DNA from: JALYUM01 sp036688685
GTDB taxonomy: Bacteria > Pseudomonadota > Gammaproteobacteria > Burkholderiales > Burkholderiaceae_D
Length of the DNA stretch: 64,000 bases
Direction: 5' to 3'
Assembly: GCF_036688685.1 (NCBI RefSeq)
Contig: NZ_JAQQPS010000003.1
Span: 1 to 64,000, forward strand
Both the position numbers and the translations under genes were made by a program. Under the pieces are notes generated by a model. The model saw only the letters and a program-made list of their open reading frames with translations. It searched no databases and was not told where the DNA came from. This document shows, piece by piece, positions 1 to 8,780 of the stretch (position 1 is the first letter of the stretch; the number at the start of each line of letters is the position of its first letter).

Positions 1-3000
1 TTGTCGCCGAAGGCCGCCGTCGCCGCAACATTCAACACATCGCCGTCGATGCGGTTGTCGCTGCTGGTGACACTGGCGCTGCGCGTGCCGTCGTAAGTTT
101 TGTTGACGCCGGCAAAGCTGGCATTCAGGTCACGGGCCGTGATGGCGGCGGTCGTCGAAGTCGTGCTCGACGCCAGCGTGTAGTTGCCTGCATCCGCACC
201 CGACAAGGTCACGCCGCTGACCGAAACAGCCTTGCCACTGGCGGCGTTCTTGTCGCCGAAGGCCGCCGTCGCCGCAACATTCAACACATCGCCGTCGATG
301 CGGTTGTCGCTGCTGGTGACACTGGCCGCCGTCGTGCCGTCGTAGGTTTTGTTGACACCGGCGAAGCTGGCATTCAGGTCACGGGCCGTGATGGCAGCCG
401 TCGTTGAACCGATGGTCGACGTCAGCGTGTAATTGCCCGCATCGGCGCCCGACAGGCGCGCATCGCTGATCGAGACCGCCTTGCCGCTGGCCGCGTTCTT
501 GTCGCCGAAGGTCGCCGTCGCCGTAACGTTCAGCACATCGCCATTGATGCGGTTGTCGCTGCTGGTGACACTGGCGCGGCGAGTGCCGTCGTAGGTTTTG
601 TTGACGCCGGCGAAGCTGGCATTCAGGTCACGGGTCGTGATGGCGGCGGTCGTTAAACCGCTGGTCGACGTGAGCGTGTAATTGCCCGCGTCGGCACCCG
701 ACAGGCGCGCATCGCTGATCGAGACAGCCTTGCCGCTGGCCGCGTTCTTATCGCCGAAGGTCGCCGTCGCCGTAACGTTCAGCACATCGCCATTGATGCG
801 GTTGTCGCTGCTGGTGACACTGGCGCTGCGCGTGCCGTCGTAGGTTTTGTTGACGCCGGCGAAGCTGGCATTCAGTGCACGGGCCGTGATGGCGGCGGTC
901 GTTGAACCGCTGGTCGATGTGAGCGTGTAATTGCCCGCATCGGCACCCGACAGGCGCGCGCCGCTGACCGATACAACTTTGCCGCTGGCCGCGTTCTTGT
1001 CGCCAAAAACAGCATTGGCCGCGACGTTCAACACATCGCCGTCGATGCGGTTGTCGCTGCTGGTGACACCGGCCGCCGTCGTGCCGTCGTAGGTTTTGTT
1101 GACGCCGGCGAAGCTGGCGCTCAGCTCACGGGCCGTGATGGCGGCGGTCGTTGAACCGCTGGTCGACGTCAGCGTGTAATTGCCCGCATCGGTACCCGAC
1201 AGGTGCGCGTCGCTGACCGAAACCGCTTTGCCGCCGGCGGCGTTCTTATTGCCGAAGGCCGCCGTCGCCGTAACGTTCAACACATCGCCGTCGATGCGGT
1301 TGTCGCTGCTGGTGACGCTGGCCGCCGTCGTGCCGTCGTAGGTTTTGTTGACGCCGGCGAAGCTGGCATTCAGGTCACGTGCCGTGATGGTAGCCGTTGT
1401 TGAACCGCTGGTCGACGTGAGCGTGTAATTGCCCGCATCGGCCCCTGACAGGTGGGCGCCGCTGACCGAGACCTCCTTGCCGCTGGCGACGTTCTTGTCC
1501 CCAAATACGGCGGTCGCCGCGACGTTCAACACATCGCCGTCGATGCGGTTGTCGCTGCTGGTAACACTGGCCGCCGTGGTACCGTCGTAGGTTTTGTTGA
1601 CGCCGGCGAAGCTGGCGCTCAGTTCACGTGCCGTGATGGCAGCCGTCGTTGAACCGCTGGTCGACGTGAGCGTATAGTTGCCCGCATCGGCGCCCGAAAG
1701 ATGGGCGCCGCTGACCGAGACCGCCTTGCCGCTGGCGACGTTCTTGTCCCCAAATACGGCGGTCGCCGCAACGTTCAACACATCGCCGTCGATGCGGTTG
1801 TCGCTGCTGGTGACGCTGGCCGCCGTGGCGCCGTCGTAGGTTTTGTTGACGCCGGCGAAGCTGGCGCTCAGTTCACGGGCCGTGATAGCGGCGGTCGTTG
1901 AACCACTGGTCGACGTCAGCGTGTAGTTGCCCGCATCGGCCCCTGACAGGTGGGCGCCGCTGACCGACACCGCCTTGCCGCTCGCCGCGTTCTTGTCCCC
2001 GAAGGCCGCCGTCACCGCAACGTTCAACACATCGCCATCGATGCGGTTATCGCTGCTGGTGACACTGGCCGCCGTGGTGCCGTCGTAGGTTTTGTTGACG
2101 CCGGCGAAGCTGGCATTCAGGTCACGGGCCGTGATGGCAGCCGTCGTTGAACCGCTGGTCGACGTCAGCGTGTAGTTGCCCGCATCGGCGCCGGACAGGT
2201 GGGCGTCGCTGACCGAGACAGCTTTGCCGCTGGCTGCGTTCTTGTCGCCGAAGGCTGCCGTCGCCGCAACCGTCAACACATCGCCATCGATGCGGTTGTC
2301 GTTGCTGGTAACAATGGCGCTGCGCGTGCCGTCGTAGGTTTTGTTGACGCCGCTGAAACTGGCAGTCAACCCACGCGCGGTGATGGAGGCCGTCGTCGAC
2401 CCCGTGTTTGATGCCAGCGTGTAGTTGCCCGCATCCGCACCCGACAAGGTCACGCCGCTGACCGAAACGGTCTTGCCCACGCCAGCGTTCTTGTCAGCGA
2501 AAGCAGCAGTCGCCGCCAGGCTCAGGACGTCGCCGTCGACACGGTTGTCGCCAATGATGACGCTGGCGCCGCTGCCGCCGTCGTACACTTTATCGACGCC
2601 GGCGAAGGTGCCCGTCAATCTGCGCTGATCGATATTTGCGGTGCCGCTGACAGCGCCCGGGGACAGCACGTAATTGGCCGCGTCGGCGCCGCTCAGCGTG
2701 ACGCCGTTCAGCGTCACCGTCTTGCCAACGCCGGCGTTCCTGTCGCTGAACGTGGCCGTGCCGCCAACCGTCAGCACGTCGCCGCCGACGCGGCTGTCGG
2801 TGATGGACGTGGTGGCCGATATGCCGCCGTCGTAAGTCTTGCTGTTGGCGCCAAGGCTCAGGTTCAGCGACCGCACCGTGATGTCGGCCGTGGTGCTGCC
2901 GCTGGCGGACGTCAAGCTGTAGTTGGCGGCGTCCGCGCCAGCCAGGTTGCTCGTCTGCACGCTGTACGTGACCGGCTTGGCACTGCCGATATTCTTGTCG

Positions 3001-3480
3001 GCGAAGCTGGCGGCCGCGCCGGTGAGGCTGACCTGGTCGCCGCCGAGGACGCCGTCGAGCTGCGCGGAGATGGTCGCAGCCAGGCTGCCGTCATACACGC
3101 GGTTCACGCCGCTGACGCCACCCAGACTGAGCGCGCGCGGGGCAATGGTGGCGCTCCCGGTGGCGCTGCTGGCCAGGCTGTAGTTGGACGCCCCATCGCC
3201 GGCCAGCGCCAGGCCGGTCAGGTTGACGGTCTTGCCGGCGCCGGCGTTGCGGTCGGCGAAGGCGGCGCTGCCGCTGACGCCAACGAGCAATTCGTCGCCG
3301 GCGACCACGTTGGTCAGCGCCAGCGTCGCTGCGCCAAAGCCGGTGCCGCCATCGTAAATCTTGCTGCCACCGACGCTCACGCCGAGTTCGCGCGCCCTGA
3401 TTGTCAAGGCCGTCGCGCCGCTGTAGCTGATATCGTATTTGGTCGACCACAGGCCGCCTGCGGCGTAGGTGCCGACGTTG
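1..3480 (-). repeat. YDG-domain repeat array, 249-base period
   Basis: Fourteen copies of a YDG motif (consensus VNKTYDGTTAAS) lie in the adhesin frame. Measured at the complement of YDG, copies sit at 88, 337, 586, 835, 1084, 1333, 1582, 1831, 2080, 2329, 2578 and 2827, exactly 249 bases (83 residues) apart, then at 3088 and 3349 after 261-base steps. The copies nearest base 1 are almost identical at the DNA level; those after about 2400 diverge. Subtypes alternate between TTAAS, TRSAS, TRRAS and ATAAS after the YDG. The array continues beyond the window edge. Confidence 0.93.
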
Positions 3481-6400
3481 CGCGCCGCGCCATAGCCGAC
3501 GCTGCCGTCCGCCGCCGTGTCGCCATTCGCCAGGCCCGTGTAGGCCAGCGTGCCGCTGAACGCCACTTGCGCACCAGCGTATTCGACGCTCGACGGGGCG
3601 TTGCTGATAGCGACTGTCAACGGTTTCAGGGTGGCTTTCAGCAGCGGCGTGGTATGCCCCTCGTAGATGCGCCAGGTGCTGCTGAAATCGTAGTCATTGA
3701 AGCTGGACGCCTGCATCATCTGCGCCGTGCTGCGGCCGCTCGAGCCGCTGTGGTCAATCTCGATGCCAGCGGTCTCATAATTGAAAAAGCCAAAAGCAAA
3801 ACTGCCGGCCGCGCTGCCGGCCACGGCGCCGACGGTGCTTGCATTGAAGCCGGCCGGATTGACATGGCCGCTGCTGTAGGCATGGCGGACGGTGCCCGGG
3901 CTTTCGCCGACGAAGCCGCCCAGGTTTTCCCGCGTCAGGAGCGCGTCGGCATTGCTCGACAGCGACACCGCGCCGCTGGCGTAGGCATCGTCGATGCTGC
4001 CCGCATTGCGCCCAACCAGGCCGCCCACAGAGCGCGCGCCCCGGGTGGCGCCGGTCGCGTACGACTGCGTCACCGCGCCCGCGTTGTCACCGACCAGGCC
4101 GCCGACGAATTCAAACCCGCTGCTCACCGCGCCGCTGGCGTAGGAAGCGGTGACCGTGCCGGTGGCCTGGTTTTTGCCAACCAGGCCGCCGGTCGCCGCG
4201 CCGCCGTCGGACAGGCGCCAGTCGACAGTGCCGCTGGCGCTGGCGTTGCTGATCGCCCCGGCGTTCGAGCCGACCAGCCCGCCGGTATTGCCGACACCGC
4301 TGACCGCCATGCTGCTGCTGACATTGCTGATCGTGCCGCCAAATACCGCACCGGCCAGCGCGCCGACGTTGCTGTTGCCGCTGACCGATCCGCCGCTGAG
4401 CGTCAGGTTGCGCAGCGTGCCGCCATCGACGACGCTGAACAAACCGGTAGCGTAGCCGTTGCTGCCGATTTTCAGGTCGCGGATCGCATAACCGGCGCCG
4501 TCGAACACGCCGGAAAAACCGGCCCCGGCGCCGCCGGCCAGCGGCGTGAAGCCTTGGCCCTCGTTCCAGTTGGCGGTGACGCCGCCATCGATGTTATTGG
4601 CCATGATGAAACTGGCGCCCAGGTCGAGTCCATTGATGCCTTGCAAGCCGTACACGTCGGCGATGCGGTACGGCGCCGCGGTGCTGCCGTCGCCGCCGGC
4701 GACGCGCAAAAACGTGCCACGTTCCACCTTGATCTGCGCGGCGGAAAACGCCGGCAGGTTCGCACTGTTCTGGCGCCAATCGCCGGCCAGCACGAACTCG
4801 CCGCCGAGCTTGACCGCGCCGGTCGCGCCGATGTTGCCGCTAGACAAGCTCAAGCCGCCGTCCAGCGTCAGGGCATGGTCGATATTGATGGCGCCGCCGC
4901 TGCCGGTACGCAGGTCCAGCATGCGAATGGCGCCGCCCGCGCCAGTCGCCAGGCTGAGCGGCGCCGCCACGCTGATGGTACCGCTGCCTTCGCCATAGCC
5001 GACCGTCACGTTAGCGACGGACAAGCCGGCCAGGTCTTGCGCGCTCAGTCCCATTACGCTGCTGTCGCTGTTGCTGCCAAGGTGGATGTCACGGGAATTG
5101 GTCCAGGGCCGCAGCGTCACCGTGGCGGCGCCGTCGGCGCCGCCAAAATTGAAGCCGCCGGCCAGGTTCATCTGATCGGCCACCAATGTAATATTCTGGC
5201 CGAAGCCGCTGCCCGTCACCTGGTCAGGCGCGCCCGTCAGGCTGATGGCGCCGCCCGCGGCATTCGCAACGATGCGCACACTGCCGGCGCCGACATACAG
5301 GGCGCCGGCGCCAGACACACTGGCGCCAGACAGGCTCAGGTCATTGTTGCCGGTATCGATGGCGGCGTTCAGATGCAAGACGCCACCGGCGCCGGCGGCG
5401 CTGCCGCCACTGTTGTCATTGGCCGACAGCAGCACGGCGCCGCCGCTGGTCATGATCGGCGCGTTGACATTGATCTGCTCGCCCGCCGTCGCGCTCAAGC
5501 CCACGCCGCCGGAGACAATGCTGATCGCGGCATCGAAGTCGATGCGGTGCAGCGCCTGCAAGGTGACGTCGGTTTGGGCATTCGAAATCAGGTCGGCGCC
5601 GATGGTCGTGGTGCCGGTAGCCGGTCCGCTGTCGAAGGCATCGACCGCCGACAAACCGCCGCCGGCGCCTTGCACCACCTGGATGTCGTACGGGTCGAGC
5701 AGCCAGTTGCCGGGCTTGCCGCGCGTTGAGCGGGCACGGGTGTCGACGCGGATGCCATCGACGGCGAGGTAGTGGCCCGAGGTTTCGACCAGGCCACCGT
5801 CACCCGCCAGCGCACCGCCGCGCGCCGACAGGCTGCCCGCCACGCGCGCCGTCTCATTGCCCCAGGCGATGATCTTGCCGCCATTGCCGCTGTCGATGGC
5901 GTCGGCGGCAATGCTGGCGTCCTTGCCGACGGCGACCTGGCGCGCGTTTGGCACGGCCGGGTTCTTGCCCTGGTAATCGCCGCCCAGCAACACCGTGCCG
6001 CCGCCCAGCTTGCCGCTGGCGTCCACCCTGGCGTTGCCGAGCACGCCCACCTGGTCGCCCAGCACGGTGATGTTGCCGCCGCTGCCGGCGCCGGTGGCGC
6101 TGGTGATGCTGCCGTCTTCCAGCAGCGCCCTGGCGCTCGCTTTCAATACGATTTTGCCATTCTCGCCACGCACGGCGCTGTCCGCGTTGAGCACGCCGCG
6201 CTGGTTCAGCAAGGCGCCATACATGCCGATGCGCCCGCCCTGCGCGATGACCTGGCCGACGTTGATGGCCTGGTCGGCGGGTGCCGACAGCACCACTTGC
6301 AGGTCCGGATTGGCCGGGTCGGCCAGGTTCACGCTATGGCCGGCGGCCAGCATCACGTCGCCATTCGGCGCCGTGATGATGCCGCTGTTTTCCACTTGCG

Positions 6401-6968
6401 GCGCAATCAGCAGCACCGGGCCGCCGGCGGCGTTGATCGCGCCGCGGTTGATGACGCTGCCGGGCGTGCCATCGGCCGTGAAGCTGCGCTTGCCGGCCAG
6501 GAAATCCTGGTTCGTCATGCCGAGGCTGGACGCCACCAAGCCGCCGACATCGACGCGCGAGCCGGCGCCGAACAGAATGCCGTTCGGGTTGATCAAGAAC
6601 ACCTTGCCGTTCGATTCGAGCGCGCCCAGGATCTTGCTGGGGTCCTGGCCGGTGATGCGGTTGAGCACGGCGCTATTGCCGTTTTGCTGGATGAAGCGCG
6701 TCAGCTCGCCCGACGCGATCGAAAAACTTTGCCAGTTGATGATGGTATTCGGCGTGTTGGTCACCGAAAACACATTGCCCTGCTGGGTGAAAGTGGCCTG
6801 GCCGTTGACCACTTGCGGCAGCAGCGGATTGGCGTGCGCGCCGCCGAAGCAGGCAGAAATGAGCAGCGCGAGGGCCGTGCGGCGCAATGGCGGCGCGTGT
6901 CGCACGCGCTGGTTTGAATGGGACGCGGCGGTCGTGCGGAGGAGCTTGTTCATGATCGTTTTCTTCAT
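1..6968 (-). CDS. Large TpsA filamentous-haemagglutinin-like adhesin (partial, C-terminus off window)
   Basis: The frame starting at the ATG at 6968 stays open to base 1 (about 2322 codons). It begins with a long basic signal region ending near residue 46 (ACFGGAHA). A haemagglutination-activity/TPS domain follows, with FTQQGNVFSVTN and NPNGILFG (NPNG at residues 127-130), the hallmark of proteins secreted by two-partner systems. A beta-helix-like region comes next, then a GLUG-motif cluster (about residues 890-1040), then 14 YDG repeats from about residue 1160 to the window edge. An alternative start is the ATG at 6953. It lies 3 bases after the stop of its TpsB transporter, so the two should be co-transcribed. 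The expected role is a secreted or surface-attached adhesin. The C-terminal domain and total length cannot be seen. Confidence 0.9.
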   Translation of the reverse strand, partial: MKKTIMNKLLRTTAASHSNQRVRHAPPLRRTALALLISACFGGAHANPLLPQVVNGQATFTQQGNVFSVTNTPNTIINWQSFSIASGELTRFIQQNGNSAVLNRITGQDPSKILGALESNGKVFLINPNGILFGAGSRVDVGGLVASSLGMTNQDFLAGKRSFTADGTPGSVINRGAINAAGGPVLLIAPQVENSGIITAPNGDVMLAAGHSVNLADPANPDLQVVLSAPADQAINVGQVIAQGGRIGMYGALLNQRGVLNADSAVRGENGKIVLKASARALLEDGSITSATGAGSGGNITVLGDQVGVLGNARVDASGKLGGGTVLLGGDYQGKNPAVPNARQVAVGKDASIAADAIDSGNGGKIIAWGNETARVAGSLSARGGALAGDGGLVETSGHYLAVDGIRVDTRARSTRGKPGNWLLDPYDIQVVQGAGGGLSAVDAFDSGPATGTTTIGADLISNAQTDVTLQALHRIDFDAAISIVSGGVGLSATAGEQINVNAPIMTSGGAVLLSANDNSGGSAAGAGGVLHLNAAIDTGNNDLSLSGASVSGAGALYVGAGSVRIVANAAGGAISLTGAPDQVTGSGFGQNITLVADQMNLAGGFNFGGADGAATVTLRPWTNSRDIHLGSNSDSSVMGLSAQDLAGLSVANVTVGYGEGSGTISVAAPLSLATGAGGAIRMLDLRTGSGGAINIDHALTLDGGLSLSSGNIGATGAVKLGGEFVLAGDWRQNSANLPAFSAAQIKVERGTFLRVAGGDGSTAAPYRIADVYGLQGINGLDLGASFIMANNIDGGVTANWNEGQGFTPLAGGAGAGFSGVFDGAGYAIRDLKIGSNGYATGLFSVVDGGTLRNLTLSGGSVSGNSNVGALAGAVFGGTISNVSSSMAVSGVGNTGGLVGSNAGAISNASASGTVDWRLSDGGAATGGLVGKNQATGTVTASYASGAVSSGFEFVGGLVGDNAGAVTQSYATGATRGARSVGGLVGRNAGSIDDAYASGAVSLSSNADALLTRENLGGFVGESPGTVRHAYSSGHVNPAGFNASTVGAVAGSAAGSFAFGFFNYETAGIEIDHSGSSGRSTAQMMQASSFNDYDFSSTWRIYEGHTTPLLKATLKPLTVAISNAPSSVEYAGAQVAFSGTLAYTGLANGDTAADGSVGYGAARNVGTYAAGGLWSTKYDISYSGATALTIRARELGVSVGGSKIYDGGTGFGAATLALTNVVAGDELLVGVSGSAAFADRNAGAGKTVNLTGLALAGDGASNYSLASSATGSATIAPRALSLGGVSGVNRVYDGSLAATISAQLDGVLGGDQVSLTGAAASFADKNIGSAKPVTYSVQTSNLAGADAANYSLTSASGSTTADITVRSLNLSLGANSKTYDGGISATTSITDSRVGGDVLTVGGTATFSDRNAGVGKTVTLNGVTLSGADAANYVLSPGAVSGTANIDQRRLTGTFAGVDKVYDGGSGASVIIGDNRVDGDVLSLAATAAFADKNAGVGKTVSVSGVTLSGADAGNYTLASNTGSTTASITARGLTASFSGVNKTYDGTRSAIVTSNDNRIDGDVLTVAATAAFGDKNAASGKAVSVSDAHLSGADAGNYTLTSTSGSTTAAITARDLNASFAGVNKTYDGTTAASVTSSDNRIDGDVLNVAVTAAFGDKNAASGKAVSVSGAHLSGADAGNYTLTSTSGSTTAAITARELSASFAGVNKTYDGATAASVTSSDNRIDGDVLNVAATAVFGDKNVASGKAVSVSGAHLSGADAGNYTLTSTSGSTTAAITARELSASFAGVNKTYDGTTAASVTSSDNRIDGDVLNVAATAVFGDKNVASGKEVSVSGAHLSGADAGNYTLTSTSGSTTATITARDLNASFAGVNKTYDGTTAASVTSSDNRIDGDVLNVTATAAFGNKNAAGGKAVSVSDAHLSGTDAGNYTLTSTSGSTTAAITARELSASFAGVNKTYDGTTAAGVTSSDNRIDGDVLNVAANAVFGDKNAASGKVVSVSGARLSGADAGNYTLTSTSGSTTAAITARALNASFAGVNKTYDGTRSASVTSSDNRINGDVLNVTATATFGDKNAASGKAVSISDARLSGADAGNYTLTSTSGLTTAAITTRDLNASFAGVNKTYDGTRRASVTSSDNRINGDVLNVTATATFGDKNAASGKAVSISDARLSGADAGNYTLTSTIGSTTAAITARDLNASFAGVNKTYDGTTAASVTSSDNRIDGDVLNVAATAAFGDKNAASGKAVSVSGVTLSGADAGNYTLASSTTSTTAAITARDLNASFAGVNKTYDGTRSASVTSSDNRIDGDVLNVAATAAFGD
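3850..4310 (-). other. GLUG-motif cluster within the TpsA adhesin
   Basis: In the adhesin frame at least five GLUG-type motifs are seen: GGLVGSNAGAISNASASG, GGLVGKNQATGTVTASYASG, GGLVGDNAGAVTQSYATG, GGLVGRNAGSIDDAYASG and GGFVGESPGTVRHAYSSG. They are preceded (about 4450-4560) by a FSGVFDGAGYAIRDL segment typical of proteins carrying these motifs. GLUG motifs are known from bacterial adhesins and proteases; their precise role here is unknown. Confidence 0.8.
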
Positions 6969-6971
6969 GGC

Positions 6972-8555
6972 CTAGTACGACAGGCCGATTCTGAAATGCA
7001 GGCGGTTGCCGTCGCGTTCACCGGTCTGGCCGGGATTGACGACATGACCGTAGTCGAGTTGCAGGTTGGCGTTGCGGTGCAGAAAAATGCGCACGCCGAG
7101 ACCGACGGCAGCGATCGCGCTGCGTTGCTGTTCGCCGGGCAGCGCATGATTGCGGCGCACCCCGGCCACGTCATAAAAGGCCAGTGCGCGGCATTGCCAG
7201 CCGGTGAAGCGGGCGCACCCGTTCGGCGTGTACAGTTCGAGATTGGCGCTCAGGCCGGAGTCGTCCGACACTTGCCGCTCCTTGAAGCCACGCACCGACG
7301 CCGCGCCGCCGGCGCCGAACTGCTCGCCCGGCACCAGCGCATCCGGGCTGTACTGGCCATTCGCGATGGTGCGCAATTGCCAGTCGCCGGGCAAGACGCG
7401 GCTCCAGTTGGCGCCCAGGCGCAGCATCGTGTAACTGGCCGTGGCGCCGGCTCGCGCCAGCGTGAAGTCGTCTTGCCCGCCATGCCGGCCGCCGGCAAGA
7501 TTGCGCAGCAAGGTCACGGCCACGCCCGCTTCGCCGCGCGCCAGGGTCCAGCTTCCGATGTAGGCCACGCTGAGTGGATGGACGGTCACGTCGGCGCCCA
7601 GTTCGGTACCGAACAATTGCACACTGTTGCGGTAGGATTTATGGTCGATGCCATACACCAGGCTGGACTCGACATTCTCGCGCCTGGCAAAGTTCTGGTT
7701 GTAGCGCGCGCCGGCCGTGGCGCCGCGGCCGCTGACGGCCAGGTCGAAAATGCCGGCCGAAATCGTGCCCGAATCGACGTTCGAATAATTGGCGAAAAAA
7801 TCCATCGAATCGCCCAGCGCATACAGCGGCACATGGTAGCCGACGCCGTAAATGCCGACGCGGTCGGGTTTTTCCAGCGTGCTGGTGTATTGCAGGCTCA
7901 GCACATGGTCGAGGCCCCACACGTTGGCGTGCTGCAACACCACGCCAGCATGGGTCTTGCCGGCTTCCGCGCTGCCGGTGTTGTCCAGGTTCAGCATGGC
8001 TTTCCATGCGCGCTCATCGGCCACATCGACCGTCGCGTTGACGCGGCTGGCGTCGTCGGCGTCGGCGGCCAGCTTGACTTCGAGGCGGCGCGTCGGGTTT
8101 TCATTGGCCAGCTTCAGGTTTTGTGCCAGCCTGGGTGTGTTCAGCGCCTGCCCTTCGCGCAGTTGCGGCAGGGCGCGCCGCACATTGGCAGTGTCGACAT
8201 GGACGTTACCGCGCACGCTGACCTGGCCGAGCAGCATCGGCAACACGTTCAGGCGCACCACGCCGTGGTCCAGCTCCTGCTCCGGCAAGGCCACCTGCAC
8301 CATGGTGTAGCCACGCGCATGGTAGGCGGTTTCGAGCGCTTCGAGGGCCTGCTGGATGGCGCCGAAATCGCGCTGGCGGCCGCTGAACGGCGCCACGGTG
8401 GCGCGTACCAGGGCCTCGTCCAGCAAGGTATTGCCCTGCACGTCGAAACGGTCGATATCGAAGCGCGGCACACCCTGATCCGGCGCAGCGGTGGCGGCGC
8501 CCACCGGAAAAATCAGCGCCACCACGGTGAACAGGCGCAACAAACGTTGGTTCAT
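6972..8555 (-). CDS. TpsB outer-membrane transporter (ShlB/FhaC family)
   Basis: A 527-residue Omp85-superfamily protein that would export the adjacent TpsA adhesin across the outer membrane. The signal peptide is MNQRLLRLFTVVALIF...AATAA. A POTRA_2 domain covers about residues 30-105 (FDVQGNTLLDEALVRATVAP, then ARGYTMVQVALPEQ). The beta-barrel domain includes the conserved VRGF tetrad (AASVRGFKERQ) and a C-terminal strand ending in LSY. The frame is open upstream to 8633, but the ATG at 8555 is chosen because the signal peptide starts there. The family usually has 530-590 residues, so it looks complete. Confidence 0.93.
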   Translation of the reverse strand: MNQRLLRLFTVVALIFPVGAATAAPDQGVPRFDIDRFDVQGNTLLDEALVRATVAPFSGRQRDFGAIQQALEALETAYHARGYTMVQVALPEQELDHGVVRLNVLPMLLGQVSVRGNVHVDTANVRRALPQLREGQALNTPRLAQNLKLANENPTRRLEVKLAADADDASRVNATVDVADERAWKAMLNLDNTGSAEAGKTHAGVVLQHANVWGLDHVLSLQYTSTLEKPDRVGIYGVGYHVPLYALGDSMDFFANYSNVDSGTISAGIFDLAVSGRGATAGARYNQNFARRENVESSLVYGIDHKSYRNSVQLFGTELGADVTVHPLSVAYIGSWTLARGEAGVAVTLLRNLAGGRHGGQDDFTLARAGATASYTMLRLGANWSRVLPGDWQLRTIANGQYSPDALVPGEQFGAGGAASVRGFKERQVSDDSGLSANLELYTPNGCARFTGWQCRALAFYDVAGVRRNHALPGEQQRSAIAAVGLGVRIFLHRNANLQLDYGHVVNPGQTGERDGNRLHFRIGLSY

Positions 8556-8732
8556 GTAGGGGATTTCTATTGATTGCAGTGAGCGTCGCTGGCGTAGATC
8601 GGCAGCGATGATGTTTGCGTGAGTGAAACGCAAAGTGTAGAGGGGTTTTTTATTTCCAGTCGGAAATTTTAGCGGATCGCACCTAAAAACAGGTGGAATG
8701 ACCGGCTTGTGACGTATTTGCCTCGCAAAGGC

Positions 8733-8762
8733 AAAAAACCGCTGTACGCGACAGCGGTTTTT
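8733..8762 (-). terminator. Rho-independent terminator after the DUF885 gene
   Basis: An 11-base perfect inverted repeat (AAAACCGCTGT/ACAGCGGTTTT) with a 5-base loop, flanked by A and T runs, lies about 20 bases downstream of the minus-strand DUF885 gene. It separates that gene from the tpsB promoter region (8556-8732). Confidence 0.85.
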
Positions 8763-8780
8763 AGTTTGCGGAAAATTTAT

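Noticed and set aside
1..2440. Regular repeat pattern as a CRISPR array or satellite DNA
   Set aside because: The unit is 249 bases, in frame, and encodes the YDG domain; there are no short repeats separated by unique spacers.
3567..5729. A 720-codon plus-strand open frame within the adhesin region
   Set aside because: It is antisense to the TpsA frame, is rich in Ala/Arg/Gly with no domain, and reflects high GC in the opposite strand.
6918..8573. A 551-codon plus-strand frame opposite tpsB
   Set aside because: It overlaps the whole of a well-recognised transporter on the other strand and shows no domain.
8556..8633. N-terminal extension of TpsB
   Set aside because: It would place 26 non-signal residues before a good signal peptide.
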